From Oceanomicrobium pacificus (GTDB taxonomy: Bacteria; Pseudomonadota; Alphaproteobacteria; Rhodobacterales; Rhodobacteraceae): DNA of 64,000 nt. The stretch covers positions 186,001-250,000 of the forward strand of contig NZ_WUWG01000003.1 of the NCBI RefSeq assembly GCF_009833495.1, read 5' to 3'. The notes below the pieces were generated by a model. That model was not told the origin of the DNA and did not search any database. It was given only the letters and a program-made list of their open reading frames with translations. Made by a program: the position numbers and the translations under genes. Positions 41,610 to 51,067 of the stretch are shown one piece after another (positions within the stretch are counted from its first letter, which is position 1; the number at the start of each line of letters is the position of its first letter).

Positions 41610-42263
41610 ATGCTCTTCGACCGATTCCGCCCGGCAACCCTGCCTTCCGCGGAGCAGGCCCTTCCCGGCCGACCCGACCCCATCCCCACCGCCGAGACGC
41701 ATTTCGTCAATGGACGCCCCCTGAAAGGGCCGTTTCCGGAAGGGCTCGAGGTCGCGTTGTTCGGCATGGGCTGTTTCTGGGGCGTGGAGCGGATCTTCTG
41801 GCAGCTGGACGGTGTTTGGATGACGGCCGTGGGCTATGCCGCCGGTGTCACGCCGAACCCGACCTACAAGGAGGTCTGCACCGGCCAGACCGGCCACAAC
41901 GAGGTGGTGCTCGTCCATTACGACCCCGCGAAGATCGGCTATGACGAGCTACTGCGCCATTTCTGGGAGGGCCACGACCCGACGCAGGGCATGCGGCAGG
42001 GCAATGACCGCGGCACCCAGTACCGGTCCGGTATCTACACGTTCACGCCCGCGCAGGCCGCCGAAGCCGCCGACACGAAGGCTGCCTATCAGAAAGGCCT
42101 GACCGGCGCCGGCCACGGCACCATCACAACCGAGATCCTGCCCGCGGGTCCGTTCTTCTATGCCGAGGATTACCACCAGCAATATCTGGCCAAGAATCCG
42201 GACGGCTATTGCGGGATCGGCGGCACTGGCGTGACCTGTCCGATCGGGCTTGGCGGCCGTTAA
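41610..42263 (+). CDS. msrA: Peptide methionine sulfoxide reductase A
   Basis: 217 residues; reduces methionine-S-sulfoxide in proteins and free Met, repairing oxidative damage. The ATG ([12 protein letters not shown]) follows AAGGATC. The catalytic Cys55 is in [11 protein letters not shown], followed by [29 protein letters not shown] and QYRSGIYTF. The C-terminal [14 protein letters not shown] supplies resolving cysteines. The extended N-terminus of about 45 residues before the core is common in this subgroup. prmA follows after about 60 bases, with its own putative promoter. Confidence 0.95.
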   Translation: MLFDRFRPATLPSAEQALPGRPDPIPTAETHFVNGRPLKGPFPEGLEVALFGMGCFWGVERIFWQLDGVWMTAVGYAAGVTPNPTYKEVCTGQTGHNEVVLVHYDPAKIGYDELLRHFWEGHDPTQGMRQGNDRGTQYRSGIYTFTPAQAAEAADTKAAYQKGLTGAGHGTITTEILPAGPFFYAEDYHQQYLAKNPDGYCGIGGTGVTCPIGLGGR

Positions 42264-42266
42264 TCC

Positions 42267-42295
42267 TTGACCGGTGGCGCGGTGGGGGCTATCGC
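42267..42295 (+). promoter_or_regulatory. Possible promoter of prmA
   Basis: TTGACC (42267) and TATCGC (42290) with a 17-base spacer, 31 bases before the prmA GTG. Its layout closely mirrors the putative msrA promoter. Confidence 0.4.
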
Positions 42296-42325
42296 CGCGC
42301 CTCAGACCCCGCAAGGAGCAGACGC

Positions 42326-43195
42326 GTGCCGACTTACACAGCCCTGACCACACTTCCCGGACAAGCGGCCGCCGAGGCGCTGGCCGAAACGCTTGAACGG
42401 CTGGAGCCGGAACCGACCGGCATCGGCGTCTTCGAGGTGGAGGACGGGTCCGGCACTTGGGAAGTGGGCGGCTATTTCACCGAAAAACCGGATGTGGCCG
42501 GACTGGCGCTTCTGGCAACCATGGCGGGCGCCAAGCCCTTCGTTGTCAGTCGGGTCGAGGATCGCGACTGGGTCGCTCAGGTCCGGCGCGAACTGACGCC
42601 CGTGCATGCCGGGCGCTTCGTCGTCTATGGCAGCCATGACCGCGATGCGGTCCCGGCCGAGAAGATCGGGCTGGAGATCGACGCGGCGATGGCGTTCGGC
42701 ACCGGCCATCACGGCACGACGCAAGGCTGCCTCGAAGCTCTGAGCGATCTGGACCGTGCGGGCCTGCGCGCCTCGAACATCGCAGATATCGGCTGCGGGA
42801 CCGGCGTGCTCGCGATGGGCGCGGTGAAGCTGTGGAACGCGGCTGCCATCGCCAGCGACATCGACCCTGTGGCTGTCGACACAGCCCGCGCCAACATGGC
42901 GGCCAACGGGCTGCGAGGACGGGTGGCCTGTGTGACCGCGCCGGGGTTCCGCCATGACCGTTTGCGCCGCGCCGCCCCCTATGACCTTGTCTTTGCCAAT
43001 ATCCTTGCCGGTCCGCTGAAGCGGCTGGCCGGTGACATGGCCCGCCATGTCGCGCCGGGCGGGGCGATCATCCTGTCGGGCATCCTGAACCGGCAGGCTG
43101 TGTCGGTCGAACGGGTCTATGAGGGCCACGGCTTCACCCGCATGGACCTGCGCCGCATCGGGGAATGGACCACCTTCACGCTTCGCCGCACCTGA
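42326..43195 (+). CDS. prmA: Ribosomal protein L11 methyltransferase
   Basis: 289 residues; adds methyl groups to ribosomal protein L11. The GTG start is supported by AAGGAG ten bases upstream and by the protein start PTYTALTTLPGQAAAEALAE. The family motif EIDAAMAFGTGHHGTTQGCLE is followed by SAM motif ADIGCGTGVLAMGAVKLW, DIDPVAVDTARANMAANG and DLVFANILAGPLKRLA. It ends just before a bidirectional terminator. Confidence 0.93.
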   Translation: MPTYTALTTLPGQAAAEALAETLERLEPEPTGIGVFEVEDGSGTWEVGGYFTEKPDVAGLALLATMAGAKPFVVSRVEDRDWVAQVRRELTPVHAGRFVVYGSHDRDAVPAEKIGLEIDAAMAFGTGHHGTTQGCLEALSDLDRAGLRASNIADIGCGTGVLAMGAVKLWNAAAIASDIDPVAVDTARANMAANGLRGRVACVTAPGFRHDRLRRAAPYDLVFANILAGPLKRLAGDMARHVAPGGAIILSGILNRQAVSVERVYEGHGFTRMDLRRIGEWTTFTLRRT

Positions 43196-43213
43196 CGTAT
43201 CGCCGAAACGAAA

Positions 43214-43244
43214 AACGCCGCCAGCCCCAAAGGGCGGCGGCGTT
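43214..43244. terminator. Bidirectional terminator between prmA and DUF1127
   Basis: AACGCCGCC (43214-43222) pairs with GGCGGCGTT (43236-43244) across a 13-base loop. The A-rich left flank (43207-43215) supplies a U-tract for the minus-strand DUF1127 transcript. It lies between two converging genes. Confidence 0.8.
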
Positions 43245-43269
43245 ACCTGTTTCCGCTATGCGGCGCGGT

Positions 43270-43491
43270 TCAGCGCAGGCCGCAGATCCGCTTGGACACA
43301 GTGTCGATGTCGGCACGCTCCAGCCCGATGTCGGACAGGTCGCGGTCGGTCAGCGCGTGCAGCTTGCGGGCCGTGCGGTAGGCAAGGATCCGGGTGCGCA
43401 GGCGGACCGGCAGATCCTCGACAAGACTGATGGCGCGGAAGATCGATACGGCCCCCATGGGCACCGGGCGAGTGGCGATAGATTGCGTCAT
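43270..43491 (-). CDS. DUF1127 small protein
   Basis: 73 residues with the DUF1127 (YjiS-like) segment at its end: LHALTDRDLSDIGLERADID, preceded by a basic arginine-rich helix (LRTRILAYRTARKL). AGGAG lies six bases before the ATG. In alphaproteobacteria such Arg-rich small proteins are often stress-induced and have been linked to RNA turnover and phosphate metabolism; the exact role here is open. It diverges from ruvC over a 259-base gap and has its own terminator. Confidence 0.9.
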   Translation of the reverse strand: MTQSIATRPVPMGAVSIFRAISLVEDLPVRLRTRILAYRTARKLHALTDRDLSDIGLERADIDTVSKRICGLR

Positions 43492-43694
43492 GGCGCTCTC
43501 CTGAAAGAATGTGGTTGGGACCGAAATCGTCTCGGTTGACGGGCAGGTAAAGCGCGCTGCAGGCCCCGACAAGCCCGTCTAAGTGCATATCTGACATGCG
43601 CTTTTCGCAATTCTCCGCAACGGGGTCCAAACCCGACCGGCGGGAGCGCAAAAGCGTCATATCCGGCCCTCGCGCCGCTTTTTCCGTGACGCGT

Positions 43695-43709
43695 GTTCCT
43701 GTTTCGTGC
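43695..43709 (+). promoter_or_regulatory. Possible LexA (SOS) operator before ruvC
   Basis: GTTC-N7-GTGC (GTTCCTGTTTCGTGC) differs by one base from the alphaproteobacterial LexA box GTTC-N7-GTTC and lies 42 bases before the ruvC start. ruvCAB is SOS-controlled in several bacteria. A single by-eye match. Confidence 0.35.
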
Positions 43710-43750
43710 TATCCGGTGGATACAAGAAAAATGAAGGGCAGGGCAGTGCC

Positions 43751-44263
43751 ATGCGGGTTTTGGGCATCGATCCGGGATTGCAGCGGATGGGTTGGGGCAT
43801 CGTCGACGTGGCGGGCAGCCGTCTGACCCATGTCGCAAACGGTGTCTGCCGGGGCGTGGGTCAGGATCTGGCCGGCCGCCTGACCGCACTCTTCGAACAG
43901 CTTGAAACGGTGGTCGCGGCCCATGCGCCCGACACGGCCGCTGTGGAGCATACATTCGTCAACAAGGATGCCGCGGGCACGCTGAAGCTCGGGCAGGCCC
44001 GGGCCGTGGCGCTTCTGGTGCCGGCCCGCGCCGGTTTGCCGGTCGCGGAATATGCGCCCAATGCGATCAAGAAGGTCGTGGTGGGCGTCGGCCATGCGGA
44101 CAAGAAACAGGTGGAACATATGGTGCGGATGCAATTGCCGCAGGCCCAGATCGCGGGACCGGATGCGGCCGACGCGCTGGCCATTGCGCTCTGTCACGCG
44201 CATCACGCGCGGTTTGCCAGCCGGCTCGACCGCGCCGTGGCCGCGGCGGAGGCCCGCCCGTGA
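43751..44263 (+). CDS. ruvC: Crossover junction endodeoxyribonuclease
   Basis: 170 residues; resolves Holliday junctions by paired nicks. It starts [20 protein letters not shown] with catalytic Asp7, then VEHTF carries the catalytic Glu, and [16 protein letters not shown] near the end supplies the last acidic residues. The ATG follows GGGCAGG, and an upstream in-frame Met would add a non-family tail. It overlaps ruvA by four bases (GTGA). First gene of ruvCAB. Confidence 0.95.
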   Translation: MRVLGIDPGLQRMGWGIVDVAGSRLTHVANGVCRGVGQDLAGRLTALFEQLETVVAAHAPDTAAVEHTFVNKDAAGTLKLGQARAVALLVPARAGLPVAEYAPNAIKKVVVGVGHADKKQVEHMVRMQLPQAQIAGPDAADALAIALCHAHHARFASRLDRAVAAAEARP

Positions 44264-44961
44264 TCGGCAAAGTGTCAGGCCGGATCGACCATCGCGGCGC
44301 GGATCACGTGCTGATCGACACGGGCGGGGTCGGATATATCGTCTATTGCAGCAGCCGGACGCTGGCGCAATTGCCCGACGTGGGCGGCACGGCGGCGCTA
44401 TATACCGAACTTGTCGTGCGCGAGGACCTGCTGCAGCTTTACGGGTTCCCGACGCTGGCCGAACGCGAATGGCACCTGCTCCTGACATCGGTGCAGGGCG
44501 TGGGGGCGAAGGCGGCGCTCTCTGTGCTCGGCACGCTTGGCACCGACGGGGTGAGCCGGGCGATTACCCTCGGGGATGCGACGGCAATCAAGGCCGCGCC
44601 CGGGGTCGGTCCGAAGATTGCGAGCCGTGTGGTTCTGGAATTGAAAGACAAGGCTCCGGCCGTCATGGCACTGGGTGCGGCGGGCGCGCGCCGCGCGAGC
44701 GGCGCGGCCCCTGTTGCCGTGATCGACACTGGCGACACCGTGGCTGACGCACCGGACGGGGCACCGTCCGGCGGGCCGGATGCCGCCGGCGCCGGCGCAG
44801 CCGCGCAGGCGGATGCCCTTTCGGCGCTCCTCAATCTCGGCTATGGGCAGGGAGAGGCCGCCGCCGCCGTGGCGGAGGCCGCCGGAGCCGCGTCCGAGGA
44901 TGCGGCCGACGCGGCGGACCTGATCCGCGCGGCATTGAAACTGTTGGCCCCGAAAGGCTGA
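44260..44961 (+). CDS. ruvA: Holliday junction branch migration protein RuvA
   Basis: 233 residues, slightly longer than usual (about 200). RuvA tetramers bind four-way junctions and load RuvB. The GTG start overlaps the ruvC stop. Domain I runs from [20 protein letters not shown], the helix-hairpin-helix region is at about 68-130 ([36 protein letters not shown]), and the C-terminal RuvB-binding domain starts near 185 ([18 protein letters not shown]). The extra length is an Ala/Gly/Asp-rich linker between domains II and III. Confidence 0.95.
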   Translation: MIGKVSGRIDHRGADHVLIDTGGVGYIVYCSSRTLAQLPDVGGTAALYTELVVREDLLQLYGFPTLAEREWHLLLTSVQGVGAKAALSVLGTLGTDGVSRAITLGDATAIKAAPGVGPKIASRVVLELKDKAPAVMALGAAGARRASGAAPVAVIDTGDTVADAPDGAPSGGPDAAGAGAAAQADALSALLNLGYGQGEAAAAVAEAAGAASEDAADAADLIRAALKLLAPKG

Positions 44962-44977
44962 TCTGAGAGGCGGGAAG

Positions 44978-46012
44978 ATGGACGAGCCGGACCCGACATT
45001 GCGCCCCGAGCCGCGGCCCGAGGATGCCGACCGTGCCCTGCGTCCGCAGTCGCTGGGCGAGTTTGTCGGCCAGAAAGAGGCGCGCGCCAACCTCGCCGTT
45101 TTCATCGAGAGTGCGCGCCAGCGCGGCAGCGCCATGGATCACACGCTCTTCTACGGGCCGCCGGGGCTGGGCAAGACGACGCTGGCGCAGATCATGGCGC
45201 GCGAGTTGGGCGTGAATTTCCGCATGACCTCTGGCCCGGTGCTGGCGAAAGCCGGTGATCTCGCGGCGATCCTGACCAATCTCGACGAGCGGGACGTGCT
45301 TTTCATTGACGAGATCCACCGCCTCAATCCGGTGGTGGAAGAAGTGCTCTATCCGGCGATGGAGGATTTCGAGCTTGATCTGGTGATCGGGGAGGGGCCC
45401 GCCGCGCGTACCGTGCGTATCGACCTGCAACCGTTCACGCTTGTGGGCGCGACGACCCGGCTCGGCCTTCTGACGACCCCCTTGCGCGACCGGTTCGGCA
45501 TCCCGACCCGGCTTGAATTCTATACCGTGGACGAACTGGTGCGGATCGTGACGCGGGGGGCCGGCCTTTTGGGCGCCCGCATCACCGATGACGGCGCGAC
45601 CGAGATTGCCCGCCGCGCGCGCGGCACGCCGCGCATTGCCGGGCGGCTGTTGCGCCGCGTCGTCGATTTCGCGCTGGTGGAGGGTGACGGAGAGGTCAAT
45701 CAGGCGCTGGCCGATATGGCGCTCAGACGGCTCGGCGTCGATGATCTGGGGCTCGACGGGGCCGACCGGCGCTACCTGCGCCTGCTGGCCGAACATTATG
45801 GCGGCGGGCCGGTCGGAGTGGAGACGATTGCCGCCGCCCTGTCGGAGGCCCGCGACGCGATCGAGGAAGTGATCGAGCCGTTCCTGCTGCAACAGGGGCT
45901 GATCCAGCGCACGCCGCGCGGGCGGATGCTCGGCGCCCGCGCCTGGACCCATCTCGGCCTGACCGCGCCGCGACCTGTCGATCAGGCGGACCTGTTCGGG
46001 GGGCAGGCATGA
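44978..46012 (+). CDS. ruvB: Holliday junction branch migration helicase RuvB
   Basis: 344 residues; AAA+ motor that drives branch migration with RuvA. Starts [20 protein letters not shown]. Walker [10 protein letters not shown] at residues 60-68, Walker [12 protein letters not shown], sensor 1 VGATTRLG, arginine finger region [15 protein letters not shown], and a winged-helix C-terminus ([18 protein letters not shown]). It ends by ATGA overlap with an unknown gene that continues the operon towards ybgC and tol-pal. Confidence 0.97.
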   Translation: MDEPDPTLRPEPRPEDADRALRPQSLGEFVGQKEARANLAVFIESARQRGSAMDHTLFYGPPGLGKTTLAQIMARELGVNFRMTSGPVLAKAGDLAAILTNLDERDVLFIDEIHRLNPVVEEVLYPAMEDFELDLVIGEGPAARTVRIDLQPFTLVGATTRLGLLTTPLRDRFGIPTRLEFYTVDELVRIVTRGAGLLGARITDDGATEIARRARGTPRIAGRLLRRVVDFALVEGDGEVNQALADMALRRLGVDDLGLDGADRRYLRLLAEHYGGGPVGVETIAAALSEARDAIEEVIEPFLLQQGLIQRTPRGRMLGARAWTHLGLTAPRPVDQADLFGGQA

Positions 46013-46686
46013 GTGCCGCCGCGCCCTCCGGCCCCGACCGCGCGCCCGATGCAGCGGAAATCGAGGCGATGTTCACCCAGAGCGACGGCAGCTTCCGGTT
46101 CGCCCGCTGGGGCCGTCCGGTCGCGCCGGTTGTCTTCGGCACCGATGACGCGACGCTCACCGCATTCAAGGACGGGTTCGCCGAGGTTGCGCGACTGACC
46201 GGTCAAGCACTGGCCGAGACGGACCCCGAGATGGGCGCGAACCTGATGGTCTTTGTTTGCCCCGACTGGGCAGAGCTGCGCGGCGTGCCGGACCTCGACC
46301 GTCTGCTTCCCGGTCTCGACGACCTGATCCCGCGGCTTGACGCGGCGGCGGCCAACCAGTTCCGCAGCTTTTCCTTCGAGCCGGACGGTGCGATCCGCTT
46401 CTCCACCGTGCTCCTGCGCATGGACGACAGCCTTGCCGCCGAGCCCGCGCTCGATCTGGCGATGCGCCAGATGGTGCTGACGAGCCTGCTTTGGGGGCCT
46501 TCTGCCTTCCGGTCCCGCGCACCCGTGGGCCATGTGGGGCCGCAAAAAGCCCCGCTCGTGCCGCCGGCCGTGGCCGCGCTCATCCGCGCGGCCTATGATC
46601 CGGTGCTGCCCGCTGCCGCGACGGACGCGTCACACAGTTTGCGGCTGGCCGCGCGCACGGCCCTTCTGATGGAGGGTCTGCAATGA
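46009..46686 (+). CDS. Conserved-looking protein of unknown function between ruvB and ybgC
   Basis: 225 residues, no signal peptide or clear membrane helix. The N-terminal 20 residues are Ala/Pro-rich. The core includes [38 protein letters not shown] and [16 protein letters not shown], then [21 protein letters not shown], and [21 protein letters not shown] do not recognise a family. Codon style matches its neighbours. It overlaps ruvB upstream and ybgC downstream by ATGA on both sides, so it is translated as part of the ruv-to-tol block. Confidence 0.8.
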   Translation: MSAAAPSGPDRAPDAAEIEAMFTQSDGSFRFARWGRPVAPVVFGTDDATLTAFKDGFAEVARLTGQALAETDPEMGANLMVFVCPDWAELRGVPDLDRLLPGLDDLIPRLDAAAANQFRSFSFEPDGAIRFSTVLLRMDDSLAAEPALDLAMRQMVLTSLLWGPSAFRSRAPVGHVGPQKAPLVPPAVAALIRAAYDPVLPAAATDASHSLRLAARTALLMEGLQ

Positions 46687-47084
46687 CCCACACGCACGAT
46701 CTGCGGGTCTATTACGAAGATACGGACATGGCGGGCATCGTCTATTACGCCAACTATCTGCGCTTTCTGGAGCGCGGCCGCTCGGAACTCGTCCGCGATG
46801 CCGGCCTCGACCAGCTGGCGATGCGCGACGATCTGGGGATCGTGTTCGCCGTCCGCCGGGTGGAGGTCGATTATCTGCGCCCGGCGCGGTTCGACGATGT
46901 CCTGACGGTTCATACCGAAACGTCCGAACTCGGCGCGGCCTCGCTCACCATGTCCCAGAGGATCACCCGTGGCGCGGAAGAAATCCTGCGCGCCGAGGTG
47001 CGGGTGGCGGTCATGTCGCTCGGTGGAAAGCCCGTCCGCCTGCCGGCAGAAATCCGCCAACGGCTTCAAAATACGAAGGTTTGA
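46683..47084 (+). CDS. ybgC: Tol-Pal-associated acyl-CoA thioesterase YbgC
   Basis: 133 residues with the hotdog thioesterase fold. The active-site motif VYYEDTDMAGIVYYANYLRF has catalytic Asp15, followed by ERGRSELVRDAGLD. YbgC hydrolyses acyl-CoA and has been linked to phospholipid synthesis, and is the usual first gene of tol-pal operons. It overlaps the unknown upstream gene by ATGA; a gap of 168 bases before tolQ may hold a separate tol promoter, though no convincing one was found. Confidence 0.93.
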   Translation: MTHTHDLRVYYEDTDMAGIVYYANYLRFLERGRSELVRDAGLDQLAMRDDLGIVFAVRRVEVDYLRPARFDDVLTVHTETSELGAASLTMSQRITRGAEEILRAEVRVAVMSLGGKPVRLPAEIRQRLQNTKV

Positions 47085-47252
47085 TCGCCCGACTCTGGAC
47101 AGAGCGCGGGAAATTCGACACAACGATTGCGAAATGGCGTATGATGTCCGCAAGTCGTGGCAAACAGCGGCGCACAATTCGGACAAGTAAGGCAAACGCT
47201 TACAGGCAAACCCTTTTCGGCAACCCAGAGCAGGTCCCCTCAGAGCAGGTCA

Positions 47253-47957
47253 ATGGAAGCAGAAACACTCGCCGCTGCGCAGGAAATCGATTTTTCGATT
47301 CTTGCCCTCTTTCTCCGCGCGACCATCACGGTCAAGATCGTCATGATCGTGCTCCTCGTGGCCTCCTTCTGGTCCTGGGCCATCATCGTCCAGAAAATGA
47401 TCAACTACCGCCGCGCGAAATCGGACACGGAAATGTTCGAGGAAGCTTTCTGGTCGGGGGAGCCGCTCGACCAGCTTTATGGCCGGATCGGCAAGACGCC
47501 GCACAGCGCGATGGAACGTATTTTTGCCTCCGGCATGTCGGAGTGGCGCCGGTCGCATCGCCCGGGCGGGGCGCTCATCGCCGGCGCGCAGTCGCGCATC
47601 GACCGTGCAATGAACGTGGCGCTCGGCCGCGAGAGCGAGGAGTTGAGCGCCGGGCTCACCTTCCTGGCCACCGTCGGGTCGATTTCGCCCTTTGTCGGGC
47701 TGTTCGGCACGGTCTGGGGCATCAAGCACTCGTTCGAGGAAATCGCCGCCCAGCAGAGCACGAACCTTGCCGTTGTCGCACCCGGCATTGCCGAGGCGCT
47801 GGTGGCAACCGCGCTCGGCCTGCTCGCCGCGATCCCGGCCGTGATCTTCTACAACAAGCTGTCGTCCGACAGTGACAAGCTCACCAGCGATTTCGAGGAT
47901 TTCGCAGACGAGTTCTCGATGATCCTGTCGCGCCAGCTCGACCGGGCGGAGGACTGA
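47253..47957 (+). CDS. tolQ: Tol-Pal system inner-membrane protein TolQ
   Basis: 234 residues of the MotA/TolQ/ExbB proton channel family. The ATG at 47253 gives the usual periplasmic N-terminus before the first helix (about 22-40); an earlier in-frame start would add an unrelated 32-residue tail. The second and third helices near 135-155 and 170-195 contain TVGSISPFVGLFGTVWGI and AVVAPGIAEALVATALGLL, the family signature. With TolR it converts proton flow into force on TolA. tolR starts one base after its stop. Confidence 0.95.
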   Translation: MEAETLAAAQEIDFSILALFLRATITVKIVMIVLLVASFWSWAIIVQKMINYRRAKSDTEMFEEAFWSGEPLDQLYGRIGKTPHSAMERIFASGMSEWRRSHRPGGALIAGAQSRIDRAMNVALGRESEELSAGLTFLATVGSISPFVGLFGTVWGIKHSFEEIAAQQSTNLAVVAPGIAEALVATALGLLAAIPAVIFYNKLSSDSDKLTSDFEDFADEFSMILSRQLDRAED

Positions 47958-47958
47958 C

Positions 47959-48432
47959 ATGGGCGCGGGCGTCATGGCACGGGGCAAGGGTGGCGGCGGC
48001 CGGCGGCGGTCGCGGGCTGGCCACAAGCCCATGTCTGAGATCAACGTCACGCCCTTCGTGGACGTAATGCTCGTGCTTCTGATCATCTTCATGGTCGCGG
48101 CCCCGCTGCTGACCGTCGGCGTGCCGATCGAACTGCCGAAAACCGCGGCGCCGCCCTTGCCCACCGAGCAGGAGGAGCCGCTGACCATCGCGCTCACCGC
48201 CGAAGGGCAGGTGGTGATCCAGAAAACCGAAATCCCGATGCAGGAACTGGTGCCGAAACTGCGCGCCATTGCGGGCGAGCGCAGCTCGAAAAAGGTGTTC
48301 CTGCGGGCTGACGGCGCGGTCCGCTACGAGACCGTGATGCAGGTCATGGGCGCCCTCAATGCGGGCGGATTCAACGATGTCGGCCTTGTGACCGAAAGCG
48401 GCGGGCCGACGCTGGACGGGCCGGAAGAATAG
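47959..48432 (+). CDS. tolR: Tol-Pal system protein TolR
   Basis: 157 residues of the ExbD/TolR family. A basic N-terminus with Gly/Arg stretch (MARGKGGGGRRRSRAG) is followed by PMSEINVTPFVDVMLVLLII, where the Asp in the single membrane helix is the proton-carrying residue. The periplasmic domain follows (about 50-150). It works with TolQ as the stator of the Tol motor. The basic start could be partly shortened if translation begins at MARGKG instead. Confidence 0.94.
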   Translation: MGAGVMARGKGGGGRRRSRAGHKPMSEINVTPFVDVMLVLLIIFMVAAPLLTVGVPIELPKTAAPPLPTEQEEPLTIALTAEGQVVIQKTEIPMQELVPKLRAIAGERSSKKVFLRADGAVRYETVMQVMGALNAGGFNDVGLVTESGGPTLDGPEE

Positions 48433-48443
48433 GCCCTGCATAG

Positions 48444-49643
48444 ATGAAAACCGGCGCGACCATATCCGGAACGGCGCATCTGCTTCTCGTGCTTCTGGCG
48501 CTCCTCTGGGGGCCGCTTTTCGAGCATGACGGCGAGGAGCGGGTCACCGTGTCCAACGTCTCGATCATTTCGGCATCGGAATTCGATGCTGCCGTGTCGG
48601 CCGCGCCCGAAGCTCCCCGCACCGATCTGGCCGCACCTGTCGCACCGGCGATCAGCGAACCGGATGCGCTGACACCCGCCATCCCGCGCCCCGAAGACCT
48701 TGTGACGACGGCAGATTCGGATCGGCCCGAGGACCCGGAGGCCGCCGACGAAGAGGCCGATCTGAGCGATCTTTTGACCCAGAATCGCCCTGTGGATGTC
48801 GCCACGCCAGACGTGCCGCAGACCATGGCACCTGATGTGCCGCAGGGTGCCGAGATCGTCGCCCCGCAGGCCGAGGGGCTCGACCGGCCCGATGCCAGCG
48901 ACACGACGAGCCGCACCGTCGCCCTCGCGCCGCCACCGCCGCGTGACGCGCCGCGCATCGACAGCCAGTCCGCGCCGCGCCCGCCGCAGGATGCAAAACC
49001 GTCCGAGGAGACCGTGGCCGACAGCCGCCCCGAGGAAAGCGAGACGCCGGTCGAGGAGGCAGAGACGCCCGAGGCGCCCGAAGAATCGACCACCGAAATC
49101 CCTCTCGACCGGGTGGAGGAAAGCGACGAGAGCGGCGCGCTGATCGCGGCTGGCCGTCCGAAACCGCGGCCCGCAAGCATCACCGAGGCGATCGAGACGG
49201 CGGAACGCACCGAGATCGCCGCGCTCGCCGCGCAGGCCGCAGCGGAAAGCGAAACCCCGGCCGCGCCCGCGGAAACACCCGATGCCACGGAGACCGGCGC
49301 CGGACCTGCCGAAACGTCGCTGCCTGTCGGCCCGCCACTGACGCGCGGCGAGAAGGACGGGCTGCGGCTTGCGGTGGAGCGCTGCTGGAACCCGCCGGCA
49401 GGCGTGCGCGATGCGTCCGATCTGGTTGTGATCGTCGATTTCGAGCTCAACATTGACGGGCAGCTCGTGGGCGATGTCGGCCTTGTGGAACCCTCGGGTT
49501 CGCTCGACAGCGTGTATCGGGCCGCCTATGAGGCCGCGCGACGCGCGATCAAACGCTGTGCCCCGTACGAGATGCCGGCTGAAAAGTTTGAGCAATGGCG
49601 TCGGATCGAAGTAAAGTTCAATCCCCGAAATGTGGTGATGTGA
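48444..49643 (+). CDS. tolA: TolA-like protein with acidic Pro/Glu-rich linker
   Basis: 399 residues. A short cytoplasmic end and one N-terminal membrane helix (about 8-25) are followed by a very long low-complexity linker rich in Ala, Pro, Glu and Asp (about 45-290) and a small C-terminal TolA/TonB-type domain ([20 protein letters not shown], then [20 protein letters not shown]). It links the TolQR motor to TolB/Pal at the outer membrane. The linker lacks the Lys-Ala-Glu coiled helix of E. coli TolA and looks disordered. The stop shares one base with the tolB start. Confidence 0.9.
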   Translation: MKTGATISGTAHLLLVLLALLWGPLFEHDGEERVTVSNVSIISASEFDAAVSAAPEAPRTDLAAPVAPAISEPDALTPAIPRPEDLVTTADSDRPEDPEAADEEADLSDLLTQNRPVDVATPDVPQTMAPDVPQGAEIVAPQAEGLDRPDASDTTSRTVALAPPPPRDAPRIDSQSAPRPPQDAKPSEETVADSRPEESETPVEEAETPEAPEESTTEIPLDRVEESDESGALIAAGRPKPRPASITEAIETAERTEIAALAAQAAAESETPAAPAETPDATETGAGPAETSLPVGPPLTRGEKDGLRLAVERCWNPPAGVRDASDLVVIVDFELNIDGQLVGDVGLVEPSGSLDSVYRAAYEAARRAIKRCAPYEMPAEKFEQWRRIEVKFNPRNVVM

Positions 49644-50989
49644 TGAGATTTGGAAAACTTGGCCGGATCGTGACCCTTATCTGCCTTGGTCTGGCGCCTC
49701 TGGCCGCGCAGGCCCAGTCGGACGGGACCGCGGACAGGGGGCCGTTGCGGATCGAGATCACCGACGGGGTGATCGAGCCGATGCCGATCGCCATTCCCGG
49801 TTTCGTGCCCGCCAACAGCCTGTCGGGCGATCTGGCGCGCGACATTACCGATGTCATCACCGCCGATCTGGTCAATTCCGGCCTGTTCCGAAAAATTCAG
49901 GAAGACGCCTATATCGCACGGGTGACGAGCTTCGAGGCGCCGGTCCAGTTTGCCGACTGGAAAGCGATCAACGCGCAGGCGCTCATCACCGGCTCGGCCG
50001 AAGTGACGGGAGACGGGCGCTATGTCGTCAAGTTCCGGCTCTGGGACGTGTTCGCGCAGGCGCCTCTGGGAGAGGGGCTGCAATTTGTCGGCGGTCAGGA
50101 CAATTGGCGCCGTCTGGCGCACAAGGTGGCGGATGCGGTCTATTCCCGCCTGACCGGCGAAAGCGGCTATTTCGACAGCCGGATCGTCTATGTCTCCGAA
50201 CAGGGGCCGAAGAATGCGCGACTGAAGCAGCTGGCGATCATGGATCAGGACGGCGCGAACCACCGTGCACTGACCGGCACCGAGCATATCGTCATCGCGC
50301 CGCGTTTCTCGCCCAACAATGACCAGATCCTTTACACGAGCTACGAGAGCGGCCTGCCGCGGGTCTATCTGCTCGACGTGAACACGCTGCAGCGCTACAC
50401 GCTCGACGATCTGCCGGGCATGACCTTCTCGCCGCGTTTCGCGCCGGACGGCAACAGTGTGCTTCTGTCCCTGTCGGATGGCGGCAACACGGATATCTAT
50501 TCGGTCGATCTGGTGAGCAAGCAGCGCGTCAAGCTGACCGACAGCAATGCGATCGACACTGCGCCGAGCTATTCGCCGGACGGTTCCCAGATCGTTTTCG
50601 AGAGCGACCGCGGCGGCTCGCAACAGCTTTACGTGATGCCCGCAACCGGTGGCGAGGCGACCCGGATCAGCTTCGGCAACGGGCGCTACGGCACGCCGGT
50701 CTGGTCGCCGCGCGGTGACCTGATCGCCTTTACCAAGATCCAGCAGGGCCGGTTCCATATCGGCGTGATGCGGGTGGATGGCAGCGACGAGCGGCTGCTG
50801 ACAGCAAGCTTCCTCGACGAGGCGCCAACCTGGTCGCCCAATGGCCGTGTCATCATGTTCTTCCGAGAAAGCGCAGGCGCCAACGGCGCGCCACAGCTCT
50901 ATTCGGTCGACATTACCGGCCAGAACCTGCGCCGCGTGCCGACACCGGAATTCGGGTCCGATCCGAGCTGGTCGGGGCTTCTGCGCTGA
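49643..50989 (+). CDS. tolB: Tol-Pal system beta-propeller protein TolB
   Basis: 448 residues. The ATG at 49643 (TGATG with the tolA stop) gives a signal peptide ending ...LAPLAAQAQ. The N-terminal domain ([21 protein letters not shown]) is followed by a six-bladed propeller with repeated PD40 units such as [42 protein letters not shown] and [21 protein letters not shown]. TolB is periplasmic and binds Pal and TolA during outer-membrane constriction. Confidence 0.96.
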   Translation: MRFGKLGRIVTLICLGLAPLAAQAQSDGTADRGPLRIEITDGVIEPMPIAIPGFVPANSLSGDLARDITDVITADLVNSGLFRKIQEDAYIARVTSFEAPVQFADWKAINAQALITGSAEVTGDGRYVVKFRLWDVFAQAPLGEGLQFVGGQDNWRRLAHKVADAVYSRLTGESGYFDSRIVYVSEQGPKNARLKQLAIMDQDGANHRALTGTEHIVIAPRFSPNNDQILYTSYESGLPRVYLLDVNTLQRYTLDDLPGMTFSPRFAPDGNSVLLSLSDGGNTDIYSVDLVSKQRVKLTDSNAIDTAPSYSPDGSQIVFESDRGGSQQLYVMPATGGEATRISFGNGRYGTPVWSPRGDLIAFTKIQQGRFHIGVMRVDGSDERLLTASFLDEAPTWSPNGRVIMFFRESAGANGAPQLYSVDITGQNLRRVPTPEFGSDPSWSGLLR

Positions 50990-50997
50990 TCGCGCGT

Positions 50998-51025
50998 TTG
51001 CCCCGGACGCACAAACTGATAGAGT
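50998..51025 (+). promoter_or_regulatory. Possible internal promoter before pal
   Basis: TTGCCC (50998) and TAGAGT (51020) with a 16-base spacer lie in the 78-base gap between tolB and pal. A weak by-eye match; it would let pal be made more strongly than the tol genes. Confidence 0.25.
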
Positions 51026-51067
51026 CGCCCCGAAACAGGCCGACAGGGCCGGAACAGAGGTAGAGAA

